Positions 1-6,495 of a stretch of DNA of 64,000 nucleotides are shown here, one piece after another. The stretch is from Ponticaulis sp. (GTDB lineage: Bacteria > Pseudomonadota > Alphaproteobacteria > Caulobacterales > Hyphomonadaceae), in contig PBNO01000004.1 of the NCBI GenBank assembly GCA_002723155.1, forward strand, positions 79,569 to 143,568, written 5' to 3'. Within the stretch, counting starts at the first letter, position 1. Every line of letters begins with the position of its first letter. The translations under genes were made by a program, and so were the position numbers. Under the pieces are notes generated by a model. It saw nothing but the letters and a program-made list of their open reading frames with translations, ran no database searches and was not told the DNA's origin.

Positions 1-1095
1 GAGCCGCCGCCAACCCTGTTCGAATACCTGCCCGAAAACGCCATCGTCTTCACCGACGAGTCCCACCAGACCATTCCCCAGCTCGGCGCCATGTATAAGG
101 GCGACTTCAGCCGCAAACGCACGCTGGCCGAATACGGCTTCCGCCTGCCAAGCTGTATGGATAACCGCCCCCTCAAATTCGAGGAATGGGACGCCATGCG
201 CCCGCAAACCATCCACGTCTCGGCCACGCCCGGCCCGTGGGAACTGGAGCGCACAGGCGGCGTGTTCTCAGAACAGGTCATCCGCCCGACAGGCCTTGTC
301 GACCCGCCGGTCGAGGTCCGCCCCGTCTCCACAGGCACCACCAATCAGGTCGATGATGTCATCGCCGAGTGCAAGGCGACCGCAGAGCGCGGCTTCCGCT
401 CCCTCGTCACCACGCTGACGAAGAAAATGGCCGAAGACCTCACCGAATACATGACCGAGCAGGATGTGAAGGTCCGCTATATGCACTCCGATATCGACAC
501 GGTGGAGCGGATCGAGATTATTCGCGATCTGCGCATGGGCGTGTTCGATGTGCTGATCGGCATCAACCTCCTGCGAGAGGGGCTCGATATTCCGGAATGC
601 GCCTTTGTCGGCATTCTGGATGCGGATAAGGAAGGCTTCCTGCGCAGTGAGACGAGCATGGTGCAGACGATTGGCCGCGCCGCCCGGAACTCTGAAGCCA
701 AGGTCGTTCTCTATGCCGATAAGGTGACCGGCTCCATGGCCCGCGCCATGGAAGAGACAGAGCGCCGCCGCGCCAAACAGATGGCGCATAACGAGGAACA
801 TGGCATCACGCCGCAAACCGTCTTCTCCGGCATTAAAGATGTGCTGGAAGGCTTCGTTCCGTCAGACCAGCGCGGCTCCGGCACCCAGCTCAAAGGCGGC
901 AAAACCCGCAAGCGCGGCGTGCAGGAAGAAACTGTTGCAATCTCAGGCGGCTCTGGGCACAATCTCCAGGCTGTCATCGCGGATCTCGAGAAGAGAATGC
1001 GCGATGCGGCGGCCGACCTCGAGTTTGAAGAAGCTGCCCGCTTGAGGGATGAGCTGAAGAAGCTGCGGGAGGAGAACTTGGATATGCTGACCTGA
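1..1095 (+). CDS. uvrB: UvrABC excinuclease subunit B, C-terminal part (5' truncated by window edge)
   Basis: UvrB is the DNA-damage-verifying helicase-like subunit of nucleotide excision repair; it loads with UvrA and recruits UvrC. The reading frame is open from base 1, so the start lies outside the window and 364 residues are visible. Visible landmarks in order are the DESH helicase motif II near the left edge, the SATPGPWEL motif, the motif V segment [12 protein letters not shown], the motif VI segment QTIGRAARN, and a C-terminal UVR domain ([17 protein letters not shown]) that contacts UvrC. This order matches the second half of a normal UvrB of roughly 670-750 residues. The stop is followed at once by an AT-rich accessory region. 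Identification is firm. Confidence 0.97.
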   Translation, partial: EPPPTLFEYLPENAIVFTDESHQTIPQLGAMYKGDFSRKRTLAEYGFRLPSCMDNRPLKFEEWDAMRPQTIHVSATPGPWELERTGGVFSEQVIRPTGLVDPPVEVRPVSTGTTNQVDDVIAECKATAERGFRSLVTTLTKKMAEDLTEYMTEQDVKVRYMHSDIDTVERIEIIRDLRMGVFDVLIGINLLREGLDIPECAFVGILDADKEGFLRSETSMVQTIGRAARNSEAKVVLYADKVTGSMARAMEETERRRAKQMAHNEEHGITPQTVFSGIKDVLEGFVPSDQRGSGTQLKGGKTRKRGVQEETVAISGGSGHNLQAVIADLEKRMRDAAADLEFEEAARLRDELKKLREENLDMLT

Positions 1096-1104
1096 CGTTG
1101 AGTC

Positions 1105-1149
1105 TTGACAAAAATCATAAATCAACATATGGAACATTTCGGGAACATT
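1105..1149 (+). promoter_or_regulatory. Putative sigma-70 promoter with two direct repeats one helical turn apart
   Basis: A perfect TTGACA lies at 1105-1110. Seventeen bases later a weak -10 (TATGGA, 1128-1133) overlaps the first of two identical GGAACATT octamers (1131-1138 and 1142-1149), which are 11 bp apart. The site lies just ahead of the Panacea gene. Direct repeats over a -10 region are typical of autoregulated operons, but operator function here is inference. Confidence 0.4.
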
Positions 1150-1165
1150 CGCCTTCCCGCCAAGA

Positions 1166-1669
1166 ATGAGGGTGAAAGTGCCACATAAACCAATTCACGT
1201 CGCGAACGCTTTTTTGTGGAAAGCTAATCAAGACGGCGTTTGCGATATCGATAAGTTGAAAATCCAAAAGCTAATCTATTGCTTGCATGGATGGACTCTG
1301 GCTACCAGTGGTGAACCAGTTGTTGGAGAGTTATATCAAGCTTGGCCTTATGGGCCCGTTTTAGACTCTATCTACTATGCAACCAAGCGGTTTCCACACA
1401 ACCACATTACGCATTTCTTTGATGAATTTGATCCTGTCGATGAAAGTCGAAAAGCTTTCATGGTTGGGGCTGACGACAAAGGGTTTTGGGAAGTTTTTGA
1501 TAGAGTATGGGACCGGTATAAGTGTTTTTCTGGGCTACAACTATCAGCTCTCACACATGCCGATGGAACGCCATGGTCTATAACCCGAGCTAAAAACGAA
1601 ACATATATTCCAAACGAACTGATACGAGATCATTTCGTAAGTTTGGCTGGGGGCGTGGTTGGCGCCTGA
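1166..1669 (+). CDS. Panacea-domain (DUF4065) protein, candidate antitoxin (PanA/SocA-like)
   Basis: The 167-residue protein carries the hallmark Panacea motifs: KIQKLIYCLHGW at residues 32-43 and the QAWPYGPV block around 58-65. In characterised systems this domain acts as an antitoxin that neutralises many unrelated toxins, and SocA of Caulobacter belongs to the same family. The base composition is visibly more AT-rich than flanking genes, suggesting transfer. Its TGA shares one base with the ATG of the next gene (TGATG), so the two are translationally coupled. A start at 1166 gives the longest protein; in-frame GTG codons at 1172 and 1178 are alternatives because GAGGGTG could act as their ribosome site. 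The family assignment is strong; the antitoxin role is inferred from the family and context. Confidence 0.85.
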   Translation: MRVKVPHKPIHVANAFLWKANQDGVCDIDKLKIQKLIYCLHGWTLATSGEPVVGELYQAWPYGPVLDSIYYATKRFPHNHITHFFDEFDPVDESRKAFMVGADDKGFWEVFDRVWDRYKCFSGLQLSALTHADGTPWSITRAKNETYIPNELIRDHFVSLAGGVVGA

Positions 1670-2025
1670 TGAGTGACGAAACTGATAATGTTCCGATCGA
1701 GGCGATTTCGACTGCTCCCGCCGAGTTAACTAAATCGAGTTCTTCTGAAGATCTGGCAAAACTTGAAGCTCAGCTTTTAAACAGCCACCAAAATTTCCAA
1801 TCGGAGCTAGGGTGGATCGGTAAGGTAATTGGAGGTCGTAGCGAAAAACCAGGAAACATAAGTCTCATTGTGTTGGTTCTGGTTATCATCGCTATTTTTT
1901 GTCTTTTCTTTATGCCAGTTAATGAAGCCGTGGACATTGGCAATTTGTCGGGCGGTCTGCTTAGCATCGTAACGTTGGTGCTAGGTTACCTTTTTGGTTC
2001 GAACGATAAAGATGGCCCGAGCTAG
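1669..2025 (+). CDS. Small two-helix membrane protein, candidate toxin partner of the Panacea protein
   Basis: The 118-residue protein has a polar, Ser/Glu-rich N-terminal half (about residues 1-60) with a short predicted helix near 25-45. It is followed by two hydrophobic segments, about 64-82 and 91-110, and a short charged tail. There is no signal peptide and no enzyme motif. It overlaps the upstream Panacea gene by one base and shares its AT-rich composition. I do not recognise a named family. Small membrane-acting proteins are among known partners of Panacea antitoxins, so a membrane-targeting toxin is the leading hypothesis. A phage-type accessory membrane protein is the alternative. 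Confidence 0.75.
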   Translation: MSDETDNVPIEAISTAPAELTKSSSSEDLAKLEAQLLNSHQNFQSELGWIGKVIGGRSEKPGNISLIVLVLVIIAIFCLFFMPVNEAVDIGNLSGGLLSIVTLVLGYLFGSNDKDGPS

Positions 2026-2079
2026 TTAGCGAAACTGCGTTTCGCGGTAGGGCGTACTGAGGGACGAAGTGCGCCAGAA
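2024..2079 (+). repeat. Double-hairpin repeat, copy 1
   Basis: About 56 bp beginning inside the stop codon of the membrane-protein gene, matching 2653-2708 at 48 of 56 positions. It folds as two hairpins: GCGAAAC/GTTTCGC with a 3-base loop, then GGCGTACT/AGTGCGCC closed by one G-T wobble. The repeat could be a terminator or a REP-like element. Confidence 0.7.
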
Positions 2080-2222
2080 AAGCTCCGGCACTTATACCTC
2101 TTTGAGCTAGCAAATATGACGATAGGCGTTTCATGCGCTACGCAATTACGCTCGGTAAAGTACCATGGTTGACGCTAAAATTTAATGCTTGAAATTCTTA
2201 ATTTGAACGCCAAGTGTGGGCG

Positions 2223-2627
2223 ATGTCTGAAAATCCGCTTTACTCCCCAATATTTGATCTCGACTTGGCCAACAGCACATTCAGTGAGCGCGACGGCAAA
2301 TGTCGCGTGACCCTGTCACTCAACCGTACGCGGACTGTAACGGTTGGTCGCAATCCTTTTGGTTCATGCTTGCCATGTGTTGATGACCCTCGTGCCAACG
2401 ATGATCCACGAAATTTCATTTTTCAAGCGGGCAGTGGTTTTGTTCCGGTCGTTCCGGAATTCCTAGGTCATGTGTTCCGTGACTATGTTGAGTATTGCGA
2501 ACTTGAAGACAAGTTAAGTCGTAAAATCGACCGGAATGAGGCTGTAGATACAAGGGAAATTCGTAGACAAATTCGCAGGCTCAAGAATCGCATTCTTCGA
2601 AATCAAGGTGATCTTAATTTGATCTGA
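2223..2627 (+). CDS. Hypothetical protein in repeat-bracketed accessory segment
   Basis: This is a 134-residue soluble protein that I do not recognise. The N-terminal half looks beta-rich (CRVTLSLNRTRTVTVGRN) and contains a CLPC pair. The C-terminal 50 residues are strongly charged and helical (KLSRKIDRNEAVDTREIRR and onward) and may form a coiled coil or bind nucleic acid. An ATG at 2223 preceded by GTGGG is preferred over the in-frame GTG at 2214. Base composition is AT-rich like the Panacea pair, and copies of one structured repeat lie on both sides. It is probably recently acquired cargo; no function is proposed. Confidence 0.6.
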   Translation: MSENPLYSPIFDLDLANSTFSERDGKCRVTLSLNRTRTVTVGRNPFGSCLPCVDDPRANDDPRNFIFQAGSGFVPVVPEFLGHVFRDYVEYCELEDKLSRKIDRNEAVDTREIRRQIRRLKNRILRNQGDLNLI

Positions 2628-2652
2628 TTGATACGCATTACGATACTCAGCA

Positions 2653-2708
2653 AGTAAGCGAAACTCCGTCTCGCGGTTGGGCGTACTCAAAGACGAAGTA
2701 CGCCAGAA
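2653..2708 (+). repeat. Double-hairpin repeat, copy 2
   Basis: Second copy of the element at 2024-2079, beginning 26 bp after the stop of the orphan gene. The second hairpin is perfect here (GGCGTACT/AGTACGCC), where copy 1 has a wobble pair. The first hairpin has one mismatch (GCGAAAC/GTCTCGC). Most substitutions fall in loops or keep pairing, which suggests the folded structure matters. Confidence 0.7.
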
Positions 2709-2750
2709 TAACTCTATTTAAACGGTCGCTTCGCGCGGTCATTCTTGATT

Positions 2751-2794
2751 GCTCTCGCGAACCTTTGGTTCGCATAGAGCGCGCTCAGGGCTGC
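2751..2794. repeat. Interspersed hairpin element, copy A
   Basis: Outer stem GCTCT/AGAGC, inner stem GCGAACC/GGTTCGC with loop TTT, internal loop C against AT, then the conserved tail GCGCTCAGGGCTGC (2781-2794). Related copies are at 3347-3391 and 4784-4813. Confidence 0.75.
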
Positions 2795-2856
2795 TCTGGT
2801 GCATTACGGCCTTCGGCCTAATGGCACCCTACGGTTTGCGGGCCTCGTTATCCGCC

Positions 2857-2878
2857 GGTTCCAGCGCAGGCTGGAACC
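2857..2878. repeat. Short palindrome GGTTCCAGC/GCTGGAACC
   Basis: Perfect 9-bp arms separated by GCAG. It resembles the short intergenic palindromes common in alphaproteobacterial genomes; only one copy of this type lies in the window. Confidence 0.6.
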
Positions 2879-2924
2879 CATGCCTGAGCGTTGGCAGCAT
2901 GTCGGGTCTTCGTGCTCAGGCGTG

Positions 2925-2946
2925 GATACCTGCCTCCGCAGGTATC
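2925..2946. repeat. Short palindrome GATACCTGC/GCAGGTATC
   Basis: Perfect 9-bp arms with loop CTCC. It is another REP-like palindrome in the same gene-free stretch. Confidence 0.6.
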
Positions 2947-3099
2947 TCCGGAACCGGGGAAGGGGCTTGTTTCGGGCGCATTATTTGTTTTTGCTCGCCT
3001 TTGCGGTTCGCCTCCGGCTCACCCCGGCTGCGCCTGCGCGGTCGCTTGTGTGGTGAGAAACTTATCCGCAGGTGAGAGTCTCACCCCATACTCTCACCC

Positions 3100-3807
3100 A
3101 TGACACACAATCCAAAACGCGTGCCGTATACGGCGCAGACTAAGGCCAAAGTCCGCAAGCTGCGGGAAGAGGGCTATTCCAATGTTCAGATCACCGAGGC
3201 GACCGGCGTGCCGGCCTCCACCATCGCGCGATGGGCGGCCGAGGGAAAATGGCGAGTAAAAGATCTTGTGGAGGAGCCGGCGTTTAATGTGCCGGAGACA
3301 CCACCACTCGGCCTACTGCCCGGACTTGGTGGGGAGTCTTGGGTTGGTTCTCGCGATCCTGACGGATCGCATAGAACGCGCTCAGGGCTGCACTCACAAC
3401 TCTCAGATCAGCGCGACAGCCCTGAGCCCGTCTCATCGCGGGACCCCGGACCTGATCCGGGGGAAGCGGGAGACAATCATCAGACCACCCCTGAGAAAAA
3501 CGACGCGCGAGCACAACAAAAAGCCCGGCAGGCACGACTGGAGGACGCCCTCACAAACGCCGCCAGAGCCGCAGAGGAGGCCATCATGCGTGGCAATTTC
3601 GCAGCTGCCGCCAAGGCCACGCAAATGGCCGACACACTCTCCCGCTCGCTGGAGCGGGTGCGCGTTCCCGAAGAAGAGGAGCAGCCGGACGGTGTGTTCT
3701 ATTCATTCGAGCAGATTGCGGCTGCGCGCGCCGAACTCATGCGTCGGCTGGACCGGATCGCCGCGACGATCAGGCCTGATGAAATGGTGGATAGTGGTTT
3801 TGAGTAA
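3100..3807 (+). CDS. Helix-turn-helix protein with repeat-expanded linker
   Basis: The 235-residue protein has three parts. Residues about 8-55 form a resolvase/terminase-type helix-turn-helix (KVRKLREEGYSNVQITEATG, then VPASTIARWAAEGKW). Residues about 60-140 are low-complexity and disordered. Residues about 140-230 are helical and charged (ALTNAARAAEEAIMRGNFAAA and a final helix). Two palindromic elements (3347-3391, 3444-3462) lie in frame within the linker, so part of the protein appears to be translated repeat DNA. DNA binding is likely; the biological role is unknown. Small terminase subunits and transposon-associated regulators share this HTH type, but no terminase or transposase neighbour is present. 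Confidence 0.7.
   Translation: MTHNPKRVPYTAQTKAKVRKLREEGYSNVQITEATGVPASTIARWAAEGKWRVKDLVEEPAFNVPETPPLGLLPGLGGESWVGSRDPDGSHRTRSGLHSQLSDQRDSPEPVSSRDPGPDPGEAGDNHQTTPEKNDARAQQKARQARLEDALTNAARAAEEAIMRGNFAAAAKATQMADTLSRSLERVRVPEEEEQPDGVFYSFEQIAAARAELMRRLDRIAATIRPDEMVDSGFE
3347..3391. repeat. Interspersed hairpin element, copy B (inside a coding sequence)
   Basis: Outer stem GTTCT/AGAAC, inner stem GCGATCC/GGATCGC, loop TGAC, tail GCGCTCAGGGCTGC identical to copy A. Compared with copy A, two base pairs have changed on both sides (C-G to T-A, A-T to T-A), keeping the stem intact. It encodes about residues 83-98 of the HTH protein. Confidence 0.75.
3444..3462. repeat. Palindrome CCCCGGA/TCCGGGG inside a coding sequence
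   Basis: Perfect 7-bp arms with a CCTGA loop. It is a REP-like palindrome, the second element lying within the linker of the HTH protein (about residues 115-121). Confidence 0.65.
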
Positions 3808-3923
3808 AGGCGTGGTTTTTGTTTTGCTCGCACGGATTCCTCGATTTCATCTCGGTCGCGCTGCGCCTTCGCTTTGCTCGTGAGGCGCGCTGAAATAAAA
3901 TCGGTGCTTGCGTTAGGTAAAAT

Positions 3924-3994
3924 CAGAGGCCGACCGGCCGACGGGCGAGAGCCCGCCCCCGCGGAGCCGCCGCGCGGCGTGAGCGCAAATCAAA
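3924..3994. repeat. ~70-bp direct repeat, copy 1 (left of the VIT transporter gene)
   Basis: GC-rich element, about 68 of 71 positions identical to 4902-4973. It contains a GGGC/GCCC hairpin whose loop (GAGA) is one of the few places where the copies differ (GTCA in copy 2). The gene 4071-4778 lies between the copies. Confidence 0.8.
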
Positions 3995-4070
3995 ATGGAC
4001 AAAACACCACGTAGCCTTACCCTCCCAATCCGCTAATCTGGTCTCCTGAAACAGATACCGGACCCGCCCC

Positions 4071-4778
4071 ATGAGCGAACTTCACGACCACGCCGAGCAT
4101 CATGCCATCAGCCGTATGGGCTGGCTTCGAGCTGCCGTACTTGGCGCGAATGACGGGCTGATCTCCGTCGCGAGCCTGATTGTCGGCGTCGCCTCTGCTG
4201 CACAGCCTTCGAGCGTGATCCTGCTGACGGGCTTTTCTGCGCTGGCCGCCGGTGCGCTCTCTATGGCGGCGGGCGAGTATGTGTCTGTCGCCTCGCAGGC
4301 CGATATTGAAGAGGCCGACCTCGAAATGGAGAAGGAGGCGCTGCGGACCAATCCGGAGGGCGAGCTGCACGAGCTGGCGGCGATCTATGAGGATCGCGGG
4401 CTGAAGCCGGAGCTGGCTATGGAGGTCGCGGTGGCGCTGACCGAGCATGACGCACTGGAGGCGCATACGCGCGACGAGCTGGGCATTGTGGATGTGCATA
4501 AGGCGCGCCCTGTGCAGGCGGCGCTGGCCTCTGCGGCGAGCTTTGTGGCGGGCGGCGTGCTGCCCATGCTGGCGGCGCTGTTCTCTCCGGCAGGGCTGGC
4601 GAGCCAGGTGGTGGGCGCGTCGACGCTGCTCGGGCTGGTGATTATCGGCTATCTCTCTGCGAAGGCGGGGAATGCGAACCCTGTGAAATCTATCGTGCGT
4701 CTGGTGGCGCTGGGCGTCGGTGCGATGGTCGCTACCGGCGTGATCGGTTCGCTCGCTGGCGGGATTAGTTTGCACTGA
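4071..4778 (+). CDS. VIT1/CCC1-family iron/manganese transporter
   Basis: The 235-residue protein belongs to the vacuolar-iron-transporter family, membrane proteins that move Fe2+/Mn2+ out of the cytosol. Five hydrophobic segments are visible. The family motifs GANDGLISVASLIVG (about 25-39) and LSMAAGEYVSVASQ (about 63-76) flank the first hairpin. A central cytosolic Glu-rich helix pair (about 77-140) supplies the acidic metal-binding residues typical of the family. Three further segments close the protein. Composition is GC-rich like the host core, unlike the Panacea region, yet the gene is bracketed by two ~70-bp direct repeats and a hairpin element. Family identification is firm; the metal is not determined by sequence alone. 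Confidence 0.9.
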   Translation: MSELHDHAEHHAISRMGWLRAAVLGANDGLISVASLIVGVASAAQPSSVILLTGFSALAAGALSMAAGEYVSVASQADIEEADLEMEKEALRTNPEGELHELAAIYEDRGLKPELAMEVAVALTEHDALEAHTRDELGIVDVHKARPVQAALASAASFVAGGVLPMLAALFSPAGLASQVVGASTLLGLVIIGYLSAKAGNANPVKSIVRLVALGVGAMVATGVIGSLAGGISLH

Positions 4779-4783
4779 TATTT

Positions 4784-4813
4784 GTTCTCGCGAACCTGCG
4801 GTTCACATAGAAC
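4784..4813. repeat. Interspersed hairpin element, copy C
   Basis: Outer stem GTTCT/AGAAC, inner stem CGAACC against GGTTCA with loop TGC, same internal loop as copies A and B. It lacks the GCGCTCAGGGCTGC tail. It lies 5 bp after the transporter stop and may serve as a terminator-like structure. Confidence 0.7.
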
Positions 4814-4901
4814 GGGCAAGTTTCTTGTCATTGTGCTCGGTGATATTTCTTCGCGTTCCGCTCAGATCACCTGCACCTTCGCGTTGCTCGTGTGGGGGCA
4901 C

Positions 4902-4973
4902 CAGAGGCCGACCGGCCGACGGGCGTCAGCCCGCCCACGCGGAGCCGCCGCGCGGCGTGAGCGCAAACTCAAA
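4902..4973. repeat. ~70-bp direct repeat, copy 2 (right of the VIT transporter gene)
   Basis: Same orientation as 3924-3994, with only three substitutions and a one-base indel. Both copies are preceded by similar GC-rich sequence containing TTGCTCGTG, so the repeated unit is probably longer and more diverged on its left side. Confidence 0.8.
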
Positions 4974-5003
4974 CACTACCGAGCACACCAAACAAACTTG
5001 ACT

Positions 5004-5038
5004 ATTTATCGATAATCAATTATTGTTTAGCGATAAAT
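5004..5038. promoter_or_regulatory. Nested AT-rich inverted repeat
   Basis: Outer arms ATTTATCG/CGATAAAT (5004-5011, 5031-5038) enclose inner arms ATAAT/ATTAT. It lies just ahead of the small ORF at 5053 and could be an operator or stem-loop. Function is not established. Confidence 0.35.
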
Positions 5039-5052
5039 TCAAGGATGATGAA

Positions 5053-5208
5053 ATGCTTCTCTTTTTGCTCTGGTGGCTGGTGGACGACCATCTCGCAGAG
5101 GCTCTGAATGCGCCCGGTCTGGGCGAGCTGCCAATCTGGGTGCCGCTGATTATCTCGCTGGCGTTCTCATGGACGTTTTCGAGCAAGATCCGTGGCCGTC
5201 ACGGCTAG
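5053..5208 (+). CDS. Small hypothetical membrane protein
   Basis: This is a 51-residue protein with a hydrophobic start (MLLFLLWWLVDDHL) and a second hydrophobic stretch near residues 27-43, ending with the basic tail KIRGRHG. The ATG at 5053 is preferred because AAGGATG lies just upstream; an in-frame TTG at 5023 would add ten polar residues and start inside the inverted repeat. No family is recognised. It faces the small opposite-strand ORF at 5212-5397, three bases away. Confidence 0.45.
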   Translation: MLLFLLWWLVDDHLAEALNAPGLGELPIWVPLIISLAFSWTFSSKIRGRHG

Positions 5209-5211
5209 AGG

Positions 5212-5397
5212 CTAGCCCGCAATACACCACAATCCCGTGCAGACGCCGAAGATGAGCTGCACGGCGAGGTCCAACAGCCCGCCAATCACCAGAATAGGCA
5301 GGCCCACCCACAGAAATACCAGCCAGACCGCCATCAGAGTGATGCGCGGCTCTGGTATGGTTTCACCGGAAATCGTCTGAAGCTTTGACTTGGGCAT
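5212..5397 (-). CDS. Small hypothetical two-helix membrane protein
   Basis: The 61-residue protein has a polar N-terminus of about 20 residues and two hydrophobic stretches (about 21-40 and 45-60) that run to the C-terminus. No signal-peptide cleavage site or catalytic motif is visible and the family is not recognised. The ribosome site ahead of the start is weak. It is convergent with the small ORF ending at 5208 and divergent from the FemAB-like gene. Confidence 0.45.
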   Translation of the reverse strand: MPKSKLQTISGETIPEPRITLMAVWLVFLWVGLPILVIGGLLDLAVQLIFGVCTGLWCIAG

Positions 5398-5556
5398 TCT
5401 TTGTCTGCTCGCCTTGTGAGGTGTTACCGGTCACGAGCAAAGCGAATGCGCAGCGTGCCCGAACGAAGAGAGGATCAGCTCGCGAGCACACTTAATGATG
5501 CTCGCCGATGCGCTCATAAACGAAAAACTAATACTAGCTGCTTAATTCTTTCTTTC

Positions 5557-6495
5557 ATGAGCAAGCACTGGTCCATCTCCGTCGATCAGACACCCCGCGC
5601 CCGATGGGATGCGGCGCTGAATGCTGTGCCTGCACCGTATCAGCAGGACTGGTCTTATGGTGAAGCGCTGGTTCGCACCGGCGCTCAGGTGACCCGAATT
5701 GCTCTGAATGATCCGAGCGGCAACATTTGCGGCCTTGCCCAGTTCATCCTGCGCCCGTTTGCCATGATTGCCCGCTTTGCGCTCTGTACCTACGGTCCTG
5801 TCTGGGTGCGTCCGATGACGGAGCCGGAAAAGCAGGTTGCTCTGCGTACGCTGCGCCGCGAGCTGAAACTTCGCTGGCCGCGCCTGGTGGCAATCACTGT
5901 TGACGAGCCAATGGAGATGCCAGGCTTTAAGCGCGTCATGACCGGCGATGCGACGGTCCGGATCGAGCTGACAAAATCCGAAGACGAGCTGCGTGCCGGC
6001 CTTGATGGCAAATGGCGTAACCGCCTCGTCGCGGCTGAGAAATCCGAGCTGAAATTTACGTCCTCCGGACATAAGCCGGGCCAGTATCAATGGCTGCTGG
6101 ACGAAGAGCTGAAACAGCGCGCGAAGAAGAAATATCACGGCCTGCCGCCGTCACTCGTAGAGCGCTGGCAGGAAGACAAGCAACGGGCAAAAGGCGCGGA
6201 CAAGCGCGGCGGTCTGCGGATTTATCGCGCTGATCTCGACAAAGAGCCTGCAGCAGCGATGATGTTCCTCGCGCACGGCGCTATGGCGACCTACCATATT
6301 GGCTGGAGCTCAGATGAGGGGCGCAAGGCGGGCGCGCACAACCTGATCCTCTGGAACGCGATGTTGCGCCTGAAAGAAGAGGGCTATTCGGTTCTCGATC
6401 TTGGCGGCGTTAACACAGCCTCCGGTGCGGGCATTGCCCGATTCAAGCTTGGCGCGGGCGGTAGCCTTATTCAGCGTCCGGGTGTGTTTGTGTAG
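5557..6495 (+). CDS. FemAB-like / GNAT-fold aminoacyl- or acyltransferase
   Basis: The 312-residue protein resembles the FemAB/FemX superfamily, which adds amino acids from aminoacyl-tRNA to peptidoglycan precursors or acylates other amines. The most telling part is the second GNAT-like domain: YHIGWSSDEGRKAGAHN, the LILWNAMLRLKEEGY helix and the DLGGVNTASGAGIARFKLG block, the typical FemAB C-terminal core. A basic segment around residues 155-215 may be the substrate-binding arm. The ATG at 5557 starts a normal N-terminus (MSKHWSISVDQ); a longer frame from 5401 adds 52 residues of implausible composition. The stop lies inside the 3' end of the convergent CPBP gene (29-bp overlap). Substrate is unknown. 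Confidence 0.7.
   Translation: MSKHWSISVDQTPRARWDAALNAVPAPYQQDWSYGEALVRTGAQVTRIALNDPSGNICGLAQFILRPFAMIARFALCTYGPVWVRPMTEPEKQVALRTLRRELKLRWPRLVAITVDEPMEMPGFKRVMTGDATVRIELTKSEDELRAGLDGKWRNRLVAAEKSELKFTSSGHKPGQYQWLLDEELKQRAKKKYHGLPPSLVERWQEDKQRAKGADKRGGLRIYRADLDKEPAAAMMFLAHGAMATYHIGWSSDEGRKAGAHNLILWNAMLRLKEEGYSVLDLGGVNTASGAGIARFKLGAGGSLIQRPGVFV

Larger units (their letters stand above)
2628..3099. other. Gene-free, palindrome-dense intergenic stretch
   Basis: No convincing gene is present in these 472 bp. Reading frames that cross it are built of palindromes and have no recognisable protein character. It holds copy 2 of the double-hairpin repeat, one copy of the GCTCT...AGAGC hairpin element, the palindromes at 2857-2878 and 2925-2946, an inverted pair around 2882-2921, and a GC-rich segment (2991-3052) similar in layout to 3824-3890 and 4837-4900. 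Confidence 0.7.

Noticed and set aside
711-1118. Antisense frames within uvrB
   Set aside because: Frames opposite a strongly conserved gene; shadows of its codon bias.
2024-2708. Integron attC sites
   Set aside because: No RYYYAAC/GTTRRRY core pair and no integrase nearby; only the cassette-like spacing remains.
2749-3075. Protein-coding frames through the palindrome-rich stretch
   Set aside because: They are composed of palindromes and GC-rich repeats, overlap one another and lack ribosome sites or domain character.
4782-5015. Forward frame after the VIT transporter
   Set aside because: It spans the hairpin element and the ~70-bp repeat and has repeat-derived composition.
5401-5556. N-terminal extension of the FemAB-like protein
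   Set aside because: The added 52 residues are Arg/Ser/Cys-rich with no homology character; MSKHWS at 5557 is a normal start.
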